64,000 nt of DNA, from positions 1-64,000 of the forward strand of contig NZ_LZIN01000069.1 of NCBI RefSeq assembly GCF_001667375.1, written 5' to 3'. Below are positions 45,097 through 58,090 of this stretch, one piece after another. Every line of letters starts with the position of its first letter. Position 1 is the stretch's first letter. The stretch comes from Mycolicibacter sinensis (lineage in GTDB: Bacteria > Actinomycetota > Actinomycetes > Mycobacteriales > Mycobacteriaceae). The notes under the pieces are model-generated. The model did not search any database and had not been told where the DNA came from. It saw nothing but the letters and a program-made list of their open reading frames with translations. The position numbers and the translations under genes are program-made.

Positions 45097-45756
45097 TCAC
45101 CGGCCCTCGGCGGCCGGGCCGGACGCGTCATCGGGTGGATCACTGGTGGGGTCAGAGCCCTCGTCAAGCGCATCCCACATCGACCGTTCCGACATCTCCT
45201 GGCCCTCAGCGCCACCGGCGCGGCCCCGGACAGCTTCCCGGCGCGCCGCCGGCGCCGCATATTTCGCGTCACCGCCGGAGCCGTGCGCGGCCGCGCGCAT
45301 CAGCAGCACGGCAGCGGCCAGCACGCACAACGCGGCCAGCAGGCTCAACACCGCACCGGTCAGCCGGCGATCGGTCCCCAGCAGCGAGGTCAGCGGGATC
45401 TCGGCGATGTCGAGGGCACGCAGCGCGATGTCGCGCACCACCCACATGCTCACGCCCAGATACCCCGCGGCCAGGCTCACCGCGGCCATCAGCACCGCCA
45501 GCGCCCGCAGCGGCCAGCCCCGCACCGCCACCGCGGCGACGGCGGCGGCCAGGCACACCCATGCCAGCGGCATCAGCGCCGTCGACCACGACGCGCCGGT
45601 GACCGCGACCTCCTTGGGCTGTCCCAGCCCGTCGAACGAGCGGATCAGCACCCAGGACAGCCGGGAGGCGCCCCACAGGCCGCCGGCGGCCAGCACCAGC
45701 AGCAGTTGCGCTACCCGCAGCGCGACGGTGGCGCGACGAGCCCGGCCCTCAGCCAT
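45097..45756 (-). CDS. Trp-operon membrane protein (TIGR02234/Trp_oprn_chp family)
   Basis: A 219-residue protein with four membrane helices (residues about 10-155). It has the family pattern of helices near [35 protein letters not shown] and [18 protein letters not shown] hydrophilic C-terminal tail ends in [11 protein letters not shown]. It always lies between trpE and trpC in actinobacteria, as here. Its start overlaps the trpE stop by 8 bases, and a 72-base spacer separates it from trpC. Function is unknown; a transport or membrane role is inferred. Rv1610-like. Confidence 0.86.
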   Translation of the reverse strand: MAEGRARRATVALRVAQLLLVLAAGGLWGASRLSWVLIRSFDGLGQPKEVAVTGASWSTALMPLAWVCLAAAVAAVAVRGWPLRALAVLMAAVSLAAGYLGVSMWVVRDIALRALDIAEIPLTSLLGTDRRLTGAVLSLLAALCVLAAAVLLMRAAAHGSGGDAKYAAPAARREAVRGRAGGAEGQEMSERSMWDALDEGSDPTSDPPDDASGPAAEGR

Positions 45757-47281
45757 CGGCCCCGGGCGCGGTGAGGGTTTCGGCGGCGGCGATCGCAGCC
45801 AGCACCGCGCGAGCCTTGTTCGATGCCTCGGTGTACTCATAGGGGCCGTTGGAGTCGGCCACCACCCCGCCGCCGGCCTGCACGTAGGCGGTGCCGCCGG
45901 CGAGCAGGGCAGTGCGGATCGCGATCGCGAAGTCGGCGTTGCCGGCGAAATCCAGATAGCCGACGACGCCGCCGTACAGGCCGCGTCGGGTCTTCTCGAC
46001 CTCCTCGATCAGCTCCATCGCGCGGACCTTGGGTGCCCCGGACAGGGTGCCGGCCGGGAAGCACGCGGTCACCGCGTCCAGTGCGGTGCGGTTCTCGGCG
46101 AGCAAGCCGGTGACCGTGGACACCAGGTGCATGACGTGGCTGTAGCGCTCGATGTGGCTGTAGTCGGACACCCGCACCGTGCCCGGAACACAGACCCGGC
46201 CCAAGTCGTTGCGGCCGAGGTCGACGAGCATCAGGTGCTCGGCGCGCTCCTTGTCGTCATTGAGCAGGTCCTTCTCCAGCAGCAGGTCTTCCTCGTCGGT
46301 CGCACCGCGCCACCGGGTTCCGGCGATCGGGTGGGTGGTCGCGCGACCGTCCTGGACCGTCACCAACGCCTCGGGGCTGGAGCCGACGATCGAAAATGCC
46401 AGTCCCCCATCGTCATCGGGGACCTGCAGCAGATACATGTACGGGCTCGGATTGGACACCCGCAGCATCCGGTAGACATCAATGGGGTCGACCGCGGTGT
46501 CCATCTCGAAACGCTGCGACGGCACCACCTGAAACGCCTCGCCGGCCTCGATCTCCCCGACCAGCCGCTCGACGATCGCCCCGTACTCCTCGGCGGTGCG
46601 CTGCCGTCGGTAGACCGGCTCGGGGCGCTCGAAGATCGCCACACTGGACTCCAGCGGCTGACTCAGCGCCGCGGTCATCACATCGAGGCGGGCGATCGCG
46701 TCGTCATAGGCCTCGTCGACCCGCTCGTCGGTGCCGTTCCAGTTGACCGCGTTGGCGATCAGGGTGATGGTGCCCTCGTGGTGGTCGACGGCGGCCATGT
46801 CGGTGGCCAGCAGCAGCAGCATGTCGGGCAACCGCAGATCGTCGACGGCCAGCTCGGGAAGCCGCTCCAACCGGCGCACCATGTCGTAGGCGAAGAACCC
46901 CACCAGGCCGCTCGACAGCGGCGGCAGACCGGGCAGATGGGCCGTTTCCAGCACCGCCAGAGTCTCGCGCAGGGCTTCCAGCGGGTCGCCGCCGGTGGGG
47001 GCGTCCTGCGGGGCCGCGCCCAGCCACGCCGCTTCGCCGTCGCGCACCGTCAGCGCCGAGGAGGTTCCGGCACCGATGAACGACCACCGCGACCAGGACC
47101 GCCCGTTCTCGGCCGACTCCAGCAAGAAGGTGCCGGGCCGGTTGGCGGCCAGCTTGCGGTAGGCCGACAGCGGCGTCTCGGCGTCGGCGAGCACCTTGCG
47201 GGTCACCGGGACCACCCGGTGCTCGGCAGCCAGGGCCCGGAAATCCTCCCGCGATGCGGTGCCGGCGTGGGTCGTTTGCAC
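45749..47281 (-). CDS. trpE: Anthranilate synthase component I
   Basis: A 510-residue enzyme making anthranilate from chorismate with ammonia supplied by a glutaminase partner encoded elsewhere. The tryptophan feedback motif LLESAENG is near residue 52. Chorismate-binding segments are [55 protein letters not shown] and [10 protein letters not shown]. The GTG at 47281 has GGGAAGATGG upstream; an in-frame ATG at 47305 would add eight residues. It heads the trp operon and is divergent from bcp. Confidence 0.95.
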   Translation of the reverse strand: MQTTHAGTASREDFRALAAEHRVVPVTRKVLADAETPLSAYRKLAANRPGTFLLESAENGRSWSRWSFIGAGTSSALTVRDGEAAWLGAAPQDAPTGGDPLEALRETLAVLETAHLPGLPPLSSGLVGFFAYDMVRRLERLPELAVDDLRLPDMLLLLATDMAAVDHHEGTITLIANAVNWNGTDERVDEAYDDAIARLDVMTAALSQPLESSVAIFERPEPVYRRQRTAEEYGAIVERLVGEIEAGEAFQVVPSQRFEMDTAVDPIDVYRMLRVSNPSPYMYLLQVPDDDGGLAFSIVGSSPEALVTVQDGRATTHPIAGTRWRGATDEEDLLLEKDLLNDDKERAEHLMLVDLGRNDLGRVCVPGTVRVSDYSHIERYSHVMHLVSTVTGLLAENRTALDAVTACFPAGTLSGAPKVRAMELIEEVEKTRRGLYGGVVGYLDFAGNADFAIAIRTALLAGGTAYVQAGGGVVADSNGPYEYTEASNKARAVLAAIAAAETLTAPGADG

Positions 47282-47331
47282 CCGCCCATCTTCCCAGACC
47301 CCCATGTGGAGTCAGGAGTAGCCTTGCGGCC

Positions 47332-47796
47332 ATGAAAACAGGCGACACCGTGGCCGATTTCGAACTGCCCGACCAGACCGGAACACCGCGCAAGCTCAGC
47401 GCCCTGCTGGCCGACGGGCCGGTGGTGCTGTTCTTCTATCCGGCGGCGATGACGCCGGGCTGCACCAAGGAGGCTTGCCACTTCCGTGACCTGGCCGCCG
47501 AGTTCGCCGCGGTCGGGGCACAGCGGGTCGGTATCAGCACCGATCCGGTGGCCAAGCAGGCCAAGTTCGCCGACCAGGAGGGTTTCGACTACCCGCTGCT
47601 GTCCGACACCGACGGCGCGGTGGCCGCCCAGTTCGGGGTCAAACGCGGGTTGCTCGGCAAGTTGATGCCGGTCAAGCGCACCACCTTCGTCATCGACACC
47701 GACCGCAAGGTGCTCGATGTGATCGCCAGCGAGTTCTCCATGGACACCCACGCCGACAAGGCGCTGGAGGCGCTGCGGGCACGCTCCTCGGCCTAA
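47332..47796 (+). CDS. bcp: Bacterioferritin comigratory protein-type peroxiredoxin
   Basis: A 154-residue thioredoxin-fold peroxidase. Peroxidatic Cys44 and resolving Cys49 lie in MTPGCTKEACHFRD, the atypical two-cysteine arrangement of BCP/PrxQ enzymes. It reduces hydroperoxides using thioredoxin or related donors. Rv1608c (bcpB) is the expected equivalent beside trpE. The last four bases overlap the 3' end of the convergent coiled-coil gene. Confidence 0.94.
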   Translation: MKTGDTVADFELPDQTGTPRKLSALLADGPVVLFFYPAAMTPGCTKEACHFRDLAAEFAAVGAQRVGISTDPVAKQAKFADQEGFDYPLLSDTDGAVAAQFGVKRGLLGKLMPVKRTTFVIDTDRKVLDVIASEFSMDTHADKALEALRARSSA

Positions 47797-48824
47797 GCCT
47801 CGGCGGCGTCTTCCTCTGCCGCGTCTTCCTGGGCGGGAGCGTCCTCGGCCACCTGGCGGCTGTCGCCGACGGCGGTGTCGATCCAGTTCCGGATCTCGTT
47901 GAGGTGGGTGACGATCCCGGCGCGCTCCCGCACCAATAGATCGACTTCGGCCTGGGTGCGCTCGGTGAGCAGCTTGGACTCGCGTTTGGTGGTGCTGATC
48001 AGCGTGGAGGCCTCCAGGCGGGCTTCCTTATCGAGCTTGGCGATGTTCGCCTCGGCCTGCTCCCAGGCCGCCTGCATCTTCTGGTCCAGCCGGCGCTGCG
48101 CCTCGCGGCGGTTGCGCTCGTCCTCCTCCCAGGCCAGCTTGATCTGCTCATCGAGCGCTTCCTGCGCCGCCCGGCGGTTGCGCTCGTCTTCCTCGGCGAG
48201 GCGCTGGTAGACCTCGCGACGGCTGCGTTCGGCGTCCTCGATCTCCTGCGCGATCCGGCTGCGTTCCTCATGGGCGATCTGCAGGATCTCCTCCGCTTCG
48301 GCCGTCGCGGTTTCGAGGATTTTCGCCCGGCGCACATTGGTGGACGCCTGGAACTCCGCCAGCGCCTCACTGGCGGCGGACCGGTCCTGGCGGGCGGCCT
48401 CCAACTGCTCGCGCAGTTCTGCGGTCAGTGCCTCCGCGTCCTGGCGGGCCAGTTCCTTGGTGCGCCGCGCTTCCTCGGAGGCGATCCGCATCATCCGCGC
48501 GATCCGATCCGACATGCCCTCCACGGAATCGACCGGACCGGTGACCTGCTCGAATTGGGACCGCAGTTCGGCCAGCTCAGCGGTCAGGCGCTGACGCTCG
48601 GAATCAGCCTCGGCGGTCATCCGCACAATGTCGTTTTGCAATCGCGTGACCTCGGCGGTCAGTTGTTCGCGATCAAATCGCGTCTGCGCCTTGACCGCGT
48701 CGAGAGATTTCGTTCGATCCTGCAGGATCTCGATTTCATGATGCAGGCGCGCGATGTAGTCGGACACCTCATTGCGGTCGAAACCGCGCATCTGCGTTTC
48801 GAATTCCGGAATCTCTAGGGCCAC
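47793..48824 (-). CDS. DivIVA-like coiled-coil protein
   Basis: A 343-residue protein. The first 45 residues (IPEFETQMRGFDRNEVSDYIARLHHEIEIL) resemble the membrane-targeting start of DivIVA/Wag31 proteins. A continuous coiled coil of about 260 residues follows, rich in Ala/Glu/Arg, with a near-repeat LAEEDERNRRAAQEALDEQI and WEEDERNRREAQRRLDQKM. The tail is Glu/Ala-rich. The GTG at 48824 is preceded by AGGAG. It is probably a cell-pole or septum scaffold by resemblance only. Its partner (237 residues) lies upstream on the same strand. Confidence 0.75.
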   Translation of the reverse strand: MALEIPEFETQMRGFDRNEVSDYIARLHHEIEILQDRTKSLDAVKAQTRFDREQLTAEVTRLQNDIVRMTAEADSERQRLTAELAELRSQFEQVTGPVDSVEGMSDRIARMMRIASEEARRTKELARQDAEALTAELREQLEAARQDRSAASEALAEFQASTNVRRAKILETATAEAEEILQIAHEERSRIAQEIEDAERSRREVYQRLAEEDERNRRAAQEALDEQIKLAWEEDERNRREAQRRLDQKMQAAWEQAEANIAKLDKEARLEASTLISTTKRESKLLTERTQAEVDLLVRERAGIVTHLNEIRNWIDTAVGDSRQVAEDAPAQEDAAEEDAAEA

Positions 48825-48986
48825 CGATTTACTCCTAGCACCTGACTGGTTCGGTCTGCGGGTTTCGGGGGGCAACCAGCTGCTCGACTGAGTTGGCTTG
48901 TGCGCGAGGCCAAATGGACCGGCCAGTTGCCGTGCGACGCAGCGTACCAGACCTGTGTGGGCGTGTCACCGGCTCGCATTAACAGG

Positions 48987-49002
48987 GCTGACATAAGTCA
49001 GC
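48987..49002. terminator. 6-bp hairpin at the 3' end of the 237-residue coiled-coil gene
   Basis: GCTGAC (48987-48992) and GTCAGC (48997-49002) pair around ATAA. The stop codon lies inside the right arm. No T run follows, so it may be a weak pause or processing site between the two coiled-coil genes. Confidence 0.35.
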
Positions 49003-49711
49003 GTGGACGATTTTCGCGAAACCAGGACTCTTTGGCCGGGGCGAGGGATTCACGTTTCACCCCGGTGGTCGAACGCTGAATCTGATTGACAATTTTCGCG
49101 CGGGCATCCATGAGCTCGGTCAACCGAAGCTGCGCATCGGCGACATGCGTAGTGATCGCGTTGTTCATCTCGGTCAATATCTCCGAGGCGTGGTTCTCGG
49201 CTTCCTTCATGATCTCCGCGGCGCTCATCACGGCCTGCCGCCGCAATTGGGCGGCATGAACCCGAAGTTGCTTGTGCTGGGTCTCCAGCTCGGCGCGCAG
49301 TTCGGCCGCCTCTCGGCGCTGGGCCTCGGCGTCATCGAGAATCGCCCCGGCTTCCTTTTCGGCGGCACTGCGTAATTCGTCGGCGAATCGCTGCGCCTCC
49401 GCCCGGATGTCCTCGGCTTCGGCCATGGCGCCGTTGAGAATTCCGGAGAGCCGATCACTGAGGTCCACGATGTCACCGGGGATGGCCGACGCCAACTCGT
49501 TGAACTGCACGGACGTCGACTCCAGGGTCGCCTGCGATTCGCTCAGCTGCTTGGTGAGCGCGATGATCCGTGCTCCCGCGCGTGGCAGGTGCGCCTCGCT
49601 GTCGCTGACCGTGCCCCGGGCATAGTGGGAGTCGATCTGCTGGGAAACCCGCTCCAGCTCCAAACCCGGGTAGTCCAACGGGTACGAGTCGTCCGGTTCG
49701 TCGGAGTTCAC
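48998..49711 (-). CDS. Second DivIVA/SepIVA-like coiled-coil protein
   Basis: A 237-residue, almost fully helical protein. Residues 1-40 are acidic and Tyr-containing. Residues about 45-205 form a coiled coil with segments such as LSDRLSGILNGAMAEAEDIRAEAQRFADEL and DDAEAQRREAAELRAELETQHKQL. It ends in a basic tail. The start is GTG at 49711, 36 bases after the preceding hisI stop on the same strand. There are 173 bases before the next coiled-coil gene. Function is not known; an envelope-growth scaffold is an inference. Confidence 0.7.
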   Translation of the reverse strand: MNSDEPDDSYPLDYPGLELERVSQQIDSHYARGTVSDSEAHLPRAGARIIALTKQLSESQATLESTSVQFNELASAIPGDIVDLSDRLSGILNGAMAEAEDIRAEAQRFADELRSAAEKEAGAILDDAEAQRREAAELRAELETQHKQLRVHAAQLRRQAVMSAAEIMKEAENHASEILTEMNNAITTHVADAQLRLTELMDARAKIVNQIQRSTTGVKRESLAPAKESWFRENRPR

Positions 49712-49747
49712 AGTCGGCCAGCATACCGCTCGGGTCCCGTCAGGGAG

Positions 49748-50095
49748 TCAATCCGCGGGAGGCAGCAACACGTCGGAGTCGAAGCAACTGTGGTCGCCGG
49801 TGTGGCAGGCCCCGCCGGTCTGATCGACCTCCAGCAGCACGGTGTCACCGTCGCAGTCCAACCGCACCGAGTGGACGTGCTGGGTGTGTCCGGACGTCGC
49901 GCCCTTGACCCACTGCTGCCCCCGCGAGCGCGAAAAGTACGTCGCCTCACGGGTTTCCAGGGTGCGCGCCAAGGCGTCGTCATCCATCCAGGCGACCATC
50001 AGCACGTCGCCGCTGCTCCGCTCCTGAGCGACCGCAGCGATCAAGCCGTCGGCGTTGCGTTTGAGCCGGGCCGCAATCACCGGATCGAGTGTCAT
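49748..50095 (-). CDS. hisI: Phosphoribosyl-AMP cyclohydrolase
   Basis: A 115-residue monofunctional enzyme of histidine synthesis, opening the adenine ring of PR-AMP. Zinc and magnesium ligands are visible in [12 protein letters not shown] and [11 protein letters not shown]. No HisE domain is fused, as in other mycobacteria. The ATG at 50095 has GAGGAGGAG about 12 bases upstream. A 91-base spacer with strong hairpins separates it from hisF, unlike the tight overlaps elsewhere in the operon. Confidence 0.95.
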   Translation of the reverse strand: MTLDPVIAARLKRNADGLIAAVAQERSSGDVLMVAWMDDDALARTLETREATYFSRSRGQQWVKGATSGHTQHVHSVRLDCDGDTVLLEVDQTGGACHTGDHSCFDSDVLLPPAD

Positions 50096-50131
50096 TGGCG
50101 GCACTCCTCCTCATCGCTCCGCAAGGTCCGT

Positions 50132-50165
50132 CCCCCTCGCCGCTGCGCGGCTGGGGGCACCCCCA
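50132..50165 (-). promoter_or_regulatory. Mutually exclusive hairpins in the hisF-hisI spacer
   Basis: Read on +, CCCCC (50132-50136) and GCCGC (50139-50143) pair with GCGGC (50147-50151) and GGGGG (50153-50157), making a 10-bp stem around TGC. The same GGGGG can instead pair with CCCCC at 50160-50164 in a tight stem extended by T52-A65. The two structures cannot coexist. They lie 37-70 bases before hisI and could tune its expression. Confidence 0.5.
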
Positions 50166-50186
50166 CTGCATCGTCGCCACCGCGAG

Positions 50187-50972
50187 TCATCGCACAATGA
50201 TCCCTTCGGCCGCCATCGCCGCTTTGACCTGCCCGATCGTCAGCTCCCGGAAATGAAAGACGCTGGCCGCCAGCACCGCATCGGCGCCAGCATCGACCGC
50301 CGGGGCGAAATGCTCCGTCGCGCCGGCTCCCCCGCTGGCGATCACCGGCACGCTCACCGCCGCCCGCACCGCGCGCAGCATCGGCAGGTCGAAGCCGGCC
50401 TTGGTGCCGTCGGCGTCCATCGAGTTCAGCAGGATCTCCCCGACGCCCAGTTCGACACCGCGGACCGCCCACTCGACGGCGTCGATTCCGGTGCCGCGCC
50501 GGCCGCCATGGGTGGTGACCTCCCATCCCGACGGGGTCGGCGCCGATCCGGTTGGCACCGTGCGGGCGTCGACCGACAGCACGATGCACTGGGAGCCGAA
50601 CTGGAGGGCCAGCTCGGCCAGCAGCTCGGGACGGCCGATCGCGGCGGTATTCACCGACACCTTGTCGGCGCCGGCCCGCAGCAGCACGTCGACGTCGGCG
50701 ACGGTGCGCACCCCGCCGCCGACGGTGAGCGGGATGAACACCTGGTCCGCGGTGCGGGCAACCACCTCCAGCATGGTTGCCCGGCCCGACGACGACGCCG
50801 TGACGTCAAGAAAGGTCAGTTCGTCGGCGCCCTCGGCGTCGTAGGCGGCGGCGAGCTCGACGGGATCCCCGGCATCGCGCAGATTCGCGAAGTTGACCCC
50901 TTTGACGACCCGGCCGTCGTCGACGTCCAGGCACGGGATGACCCGGACCGCCACATCGCTCGGTTGGCTCAT
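50187..50972 (-). CDS. hisF: Imidazole glycerol phosphate synthase cyclase subunit
   Basis: A 261-residue TIM barrel that uses ammonia from HisH to make imidazole glycerol phosphate and AICAR. Catalytic Asp is in [14 protein letters not shown] near residue 15 and the second Asp is in [14 protein letters not shown] near 140. Phosphate loops are VGGGVRT and ASGGAG. It lies 1 base after the impA stop. Confidence 0.96.
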   Translation of the reverse strand: MSQPSDVAVRVIPCLDVDDGRVVKGVNFANLRDAGDPVELAAAYDAEGADELTFLDVTASSSGRATMLEVVARTADQVFIPLTVGGGVRTVADVDVLLRAGADKVSVNTAAIGRPELLAELALQFGSQCIVLSVDARTVPTGSAPTPSGWEVTTHGGRRGTGIDAVEWAVRGVELGVGEILLNSMDADGTKAGFDLPMLRAVRAAVSVPVIASGGAGATEHFAPAVDAGADAVLAASVFHFRELTIGQVKAAMAAEGIIVR

Positions 50973-50973
50973 C

Positions 50974-51789
50974 TCAGTAGTCCTCCGGTGCGCCGACCGC
51001 GGTCAAGATGTCGAGGATCTCGCGGTGCACGCCCGGTGCGGCGGCCAGCGCCGAGCGCGACTGCGCCGTCCACGGCGCGCCGGTCAGATCCGTGACGATG
51101 CCGCCGGCCGCGCGTACCAGCGCGACACCGGCGGCGTGGTCCCAGATGTGGTCGCCGAAACTGAGCGCCCCGCCGAGAATGCCGTCGGCGACATAGGCCA
51201 GGTCGATTCCGGTGGCGCCGTGCACCCGCTGCCGCGAAGTCACCCGGCTCAGGCCCTCCAACACCGCGAGCCGATAACGGCCCGGAAAGCGTCCCCGCCA
51301 CTCGACATTGAACGTGCCGATCCCGACCTGGGACTCCGAGAGCGCCGTTTGGCCCAGCGCCGGCTGGACCGCCCCGTTGCGCAGCAACGGTCCGCCTGCC
51401 ACCGCGGTGTAGCGCTGGTCGGTGAACGGCAGCCAGGTCAGACCGGCCACCGGCTCACCGTCGCTCAGCAGACCCAACAGGATCGCCGCCAGCGGGGATC
51501 CCGCGGCATAGTTGAACGTGCCGTCGATCGGATCCAGCACCCACACCAGCGGGGAATCGATCGGCGGACCGCCGAATTCTTCACCGTGCACGCCGATTCC
51601 GGTCGCCGCCACCAAGCCGTCGGTGATCTGACGCTCCAGAGCCAGGTCGACCTCGGTGGCGAAGTCGTTGCCGCCCTTTCGAACCGCCGAACCGGCGCGG
51701 TGGCCCTCGAGGAACGGCTGCGCCGCGACATCAAGGATTTTCGACGCCTCGGCGACCAGGGCGTTCAGATCCGCGGTGTCCAGCGCCAC
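50974..51789 (-). CDS. impA: Inositol monophosphatase family protein ImpA
   Basis: A 271-residue magnesium-dependent phosphatase. Metal ligands are in VHGEEFGG near residue 70, [12 protein letters not shown] near 85 and [12 protein letters not shown] near 218. In M. tuberculosis ImpA (Rv1604) occupies the same place in the his operon. It may dephosphorylate inositol phosphate or, given its neighbours, histidinol phosphate. The sequence does not decide. The start is GTG at 51789. Confidence 0.9.
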   Translation of the reverse strand: MALDTADLNALVAEASKILDVAAQPFLEGHRAGSAVRKGGNDFATEVDLALERQITDGLVAATGIGVHGEEFGGPPIDSPLVWVLDPIDGTFNYAAGSPLAAILLGLLSDGEPVAGLTWLPFTDQRYTAVAGGPLLRNGAVQPALGQTALSESQVGIGTFNVEWRGRFPGRYRLAVLEGLSRVTSRQRVHGATGIDLAYVADGILGGALSFGDHIWDHAAGVALVRAAGGIVTDLTGAPWTAQSRSALAAAPGVHREILDILTAVGAPEDY

Positions 51790-51797
51790 GCGCGGGC

Positions 51798-52550
51798 CTA
51801 GCCTTGCACCGCGGTCAGCGCCTCGGGCAGGGTGAACCGCCCCGCGTAGAGCGCTTTGCCGACGATCGCGCCTTCGACTCCGCGGTCCACCAGCGTGGCG
51901 ATCGCCCGCAGATCGTCGAGGCTGGACACCCCGCCGGAGGCGATCACCGGAGCGTCGGTGCGGTCGGCGACCTCACCGAGCAGCTCCAGGTTGGGCCCGC
52001 CCAAGGTGCCGTCCTTGCTCACATCGGTGACTACGTAGCGTGAACACCCTTCGCGGTCAAGACGTTCCAGCACCGGCCACAGTTCGCCGCCGTCGGTCTC
52101 CCAGCCGCGTCCGCGCAGTCGGTAGGCGCCTTCCGGACTGTCCTTGTCGAGCTGTACGTCCAGACCGACCGCGATCCGGTCGCCGTGCTCGGCGATCGCG
52201 CGGGCACACCACTGCGGGTTCTCCAACGCCGCGGTGCCCAGGTTCACCCGGGCGCAGCCGGTGGCCAGCGCCGCCGCCAGCGAGTCGTCGTCGCGGATGC
52301 CACCGGACATTTCGACCTTCACATCAAGGCGGCCAACCACATCGGCGAGCAGCTCACGGTTGGAGCCGCGGCCGAAGGCGGCATCCAGGTCGACGAGGTG
52401 GATCCACTCGGCGCCGTCACGCTGCCAGCCCAGCGCGGCTTCGATCGCCGACCCGTACTCGGTTTCGCTGCCGGCCTTGCCCTGCACCAGTCGCACCGCA
52501 CGCCCGTCGACCACGTCGACGGCCGGCAGCAAGATCAATCGTGTACTCAC
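51798..52550 (-). CDS. priA: Bifunctional ProFAR/PRA isomerase PriA (HisA and TrpF activities)
   Basis: A 250-residue TIM barrel. In actinobacteria PriA serves both histidine and tryptophan synthesis. Catalytic Asp is in [12 protein letters not shown] near residue 11 and the second Asp is in [16 protein letters not shown] near 175. Phosphate loops are [11 protein letters not shown] and IASGGVSS. No separate trpF is present near trpC, which supports the dual role. The GTG start overlaps the hisH stop by 4 bases. The gene is often named hisA. Confidence 0.95.
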   Translation of the reverse strand: MSTRLILLPAVDVVDGRAVRLVQGKAGSETEYGSAIEAALGWQRDGAEWIHLVDLDAAFGRGSNRELLADVVGRLDVKVEMSGGIRDDDSLAAALATGCARVNLGTAALENPQWCARAIAEHGDRIAVGLDVQLDKDSPEGAYRLRGRGWETDGGELWPVLERLDREGCSRYVVTDVSKDGTLGGPNLELLGEVADRTDAPVIASGGVSSLDDLRAIATLVDRGVEGAIVGKALYAGRFTLPEALTAVQG

Positions 52551-53157
52551 AGTGCCTCCACCCAGTTGCTCAGCAGTCTCGCCCCGGCATCCCCACTCTT
52601 TTCAGGGTGAAACTGGGTGGCGGCCAACGGCCCGTCCTCGACAGCCGCCAGGAACGGTACCTGATGGGTCGCCCGGGTCACCAAAGCCTCGGGACGGCCC
52701 TCCCAGCGCTGCGCGGCGTAGGAGTGCACGAAGTAGAACCTGGTGTCGGCGTCCAACCCGGCGAACAAGGTGCTGCCGGCCGGCGCGTCCACGACGTTCC
52801 AGCCCATGTGCGGGATCACCGGCGCCTCGAGTCGGGTGACCGCGCCGGGCCATTGCCCGCAGCCGACGGTCTCCACGCCGAACTCGACGCCGCGGGCGAA
52901 CAGGATCTGCATCCCGACGCAAACCCCCAACACCGGGCGCCCAGCAGCCACCCGTTCGGCGATGATCTTCTCGCCGCGCACCGCGTGCAGCCCGGCCATG
53001 CACGCCGCGAACGCGCCGACGCCGGGGACCACCAGTCCATCGGCAGCAGCCGCCGCGTCGGCGTCGGCGGTCACCTCGACCGCGGCCCCGGCCCGCTGCA
53101 GGGCGCGCTGGGCTGAACGCAGGTTGCCCGAGCCGTAATCCAGGATCACTACCGACT

Positions 53158-53161
<4 letters not shown>
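52547..53161 (-). CDS. hisH: Imidazole glycerol phosphate synthase glutaminase subunit
   Basis: A 204-residue class I glutamine amidotransferase that feeds ammonia to HisF. The nucleophile is the Cys of GVCVGMQ near residue 84. The His-Glu pair is in [13 protein letters not shown] near 185. GVGAFAACM near 50 forms the oxyanion-side loop. The GTG start overlaps the hisB stop by 4 bases. Confidence 0.96.
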
Positions 53162-56769
<3,608 letters not shown>

Positions 56770-56798
56770 ACAAACCCCTCAATCAGAACGGAGTCGCG

Positions 56799-57200
56799 AT
56801 GGCTGTCGACAAGGGTGCCGAGAAACTGCCGGTGGTGTTCCCGCCGTGGCTGGACCGGCTGCAGATCAAGTACATGAACCCGGTGGTCAAGCCGCTGTCC
56901 CGGTTTCTGCCCGGCATGTCGGTGATCAAGCATCGGGGCCGCAAGTCCGGCAAACCCTACGAGACGGTGGTGACGACCTACCGCAAGGGCAACGTGGTGG
57001 CGGTCGCGCTCGGGCACGGCAAGGCCGACTGGGTCAAGAACGTGCTGGCCGCCGGGGAGGCCGACGTGCGGCTGTTCCGCAGCGAACTGCACCTGACCAA
57101 CCCGCGGATCCTGCCGGCCGGCACCGCCGATGCGTCCCTGCCGTGGGCGGTGCGACTGCAGAACCGCAAGGTGGCGGTGCTGGTCGCCGACATCGCCTGA
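56799..57200 (+). CDS. Deazaflavin-dependent nitroreductase-like protein, copy 2
   Basis: A 133-residue paralogue of the preceding protein. The identical block HGKADWVKNVLAAGEADVRLF and the matching pattern IKHRGRKSGKPYETVV show a tandem duplication. It ends AVLVADIA. The starts are 434 bases apart and 29 bases separate the genes, so they are probably cotranscribed. Substrates may have diverged, since the N-termini and the strand near residues 105-125 differ. Confidence 0.86.
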   Translation: MAVDKGAEKLPVVFPPWLDRLQIKYMNPVVKPLSRFLPGMSVIKHRGRKSGKPYETVVTTYRKGNVVAVALGHGKADWVKNVLAAGEADVRLFRSELHLTNPRILPAGTADASLPWAVRLQNRKVAVLVADIA

Positions 57201-57220
57201 GCCCTCGGCGTAGGAAAAAG

Positions 57221-58090
57221 CTACATATCCAAACCGATGTCGAGCACCCGTACCGAGTGGGTGAGCGCCCCCACCGCCAGGTAGTCGACACCGGTGGCGG
57301 CGTAGGCGGCCGCGCTGTCCAGGGTCAGCCCGCCGGAGGACTCCAGCAGCACCCCGGGCGCCCGGGTATCCCGGCGCTGCACGGCGATCTGGGTCTGCCA
57401 CACCGGGAAATTGTCCAACAGCACCAGCTCGGGTCCCTCGGCGAGCACTTCGTCGAACTGCTCCAGCGAATCGACCTCGACCTCGCAAGATACCTCGGGG
57501 ACGGCCGCCCGGACCGCGCGCAGAGCCGCCGCCACCGACCCCGCGGCAGCGACATGGTTGTCCTTGATCAGCGCTGCGTCCCCCAGCCCCATCCGGTGAT
57601 TCACCCCGCCGCCGACCCGCACCGCGTACTTCTGCAGCATCCGCAGACCCGGCAGGGTCTTGCGGGTGTCGCGAATCTGCGCCGTCGTGCCGTCCACGGC
57701 GTCCACCCAGGCCGCGGTGGCGGTGGCGATCCCGGACAGGTGACAGATCAGGTTGAGCATGGTGCGTTCGGCGGTCAGCAGGCCCCGGGTGTCGGCCTGC
57801 AGCCTCAGCACCGGTGCACCGGCCTCCAGGCGGGCTCCCTCGGCCACCCGGCCCAACACCCGGTAGCCGTCGGCGCCGAGTACTTCGTCGAGCACCAGCA
57901 GGGCGATGTCGACTCCGGCGATCACCCCAGCCCCCCGGGGCACCAGCGCGGCCTCGGTCACCGCATCCGCCGGCACCGTCGCGGTGGTGGTGACGTCGGG
58001 CCCGTAGCGCAGATCCTCGTCGAGCGCCAGGGCGATGATCGCGCGCGCCTCGTTGAGTTCGGTCTCCGACAGTGTCACCGAGCGGGTCAT
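57221..58090 (-). CDS. nadC: Quinolinate phosphoribosyltransferase (nicotinate-nucleotide pyrophosphorylase)
   Basis: A 289-residue enzyme making nicotinate mononucleotide from quinolinate. Sites are ERTMLNLICHLSGIATAT near residue 110, DTRKTLPGLRMLQKYAVRVGGGVNHRMGL near 140 and IKDNHV near 172. Later EVEVDSL and LLESSGGLT are also typical. The ATG at 58090 overlaps the nadB stop by 4 bases. It is the last gene of nadABC. Confidence 0.96.
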   Translation of the reverse strand: MTRSVTLSETELNEARAIIALALDEDLRYGPDVTTTATVPADAVTEAALVPRGAGVIAGVDIALLVLDEVLGADGYRVLGRVAEGARLEAGAPVLRLQADTRGLLTAERTMLNLICHLSGIATATAAWVDAVDGTTAQIRDTRKTLPGLRMLQKYAVRVGGGVNHRMGLGDAALIKDNHVAAAGSVAAALRAVRAAVPEVSCEVEVDSLEQFDEVLAEGPELVLLDNFPVWQTQIAVQRRDTRAPGVLLESSGGLTLDSAAAYAATGVDYLAVGALTHSVRVLDIGLDM

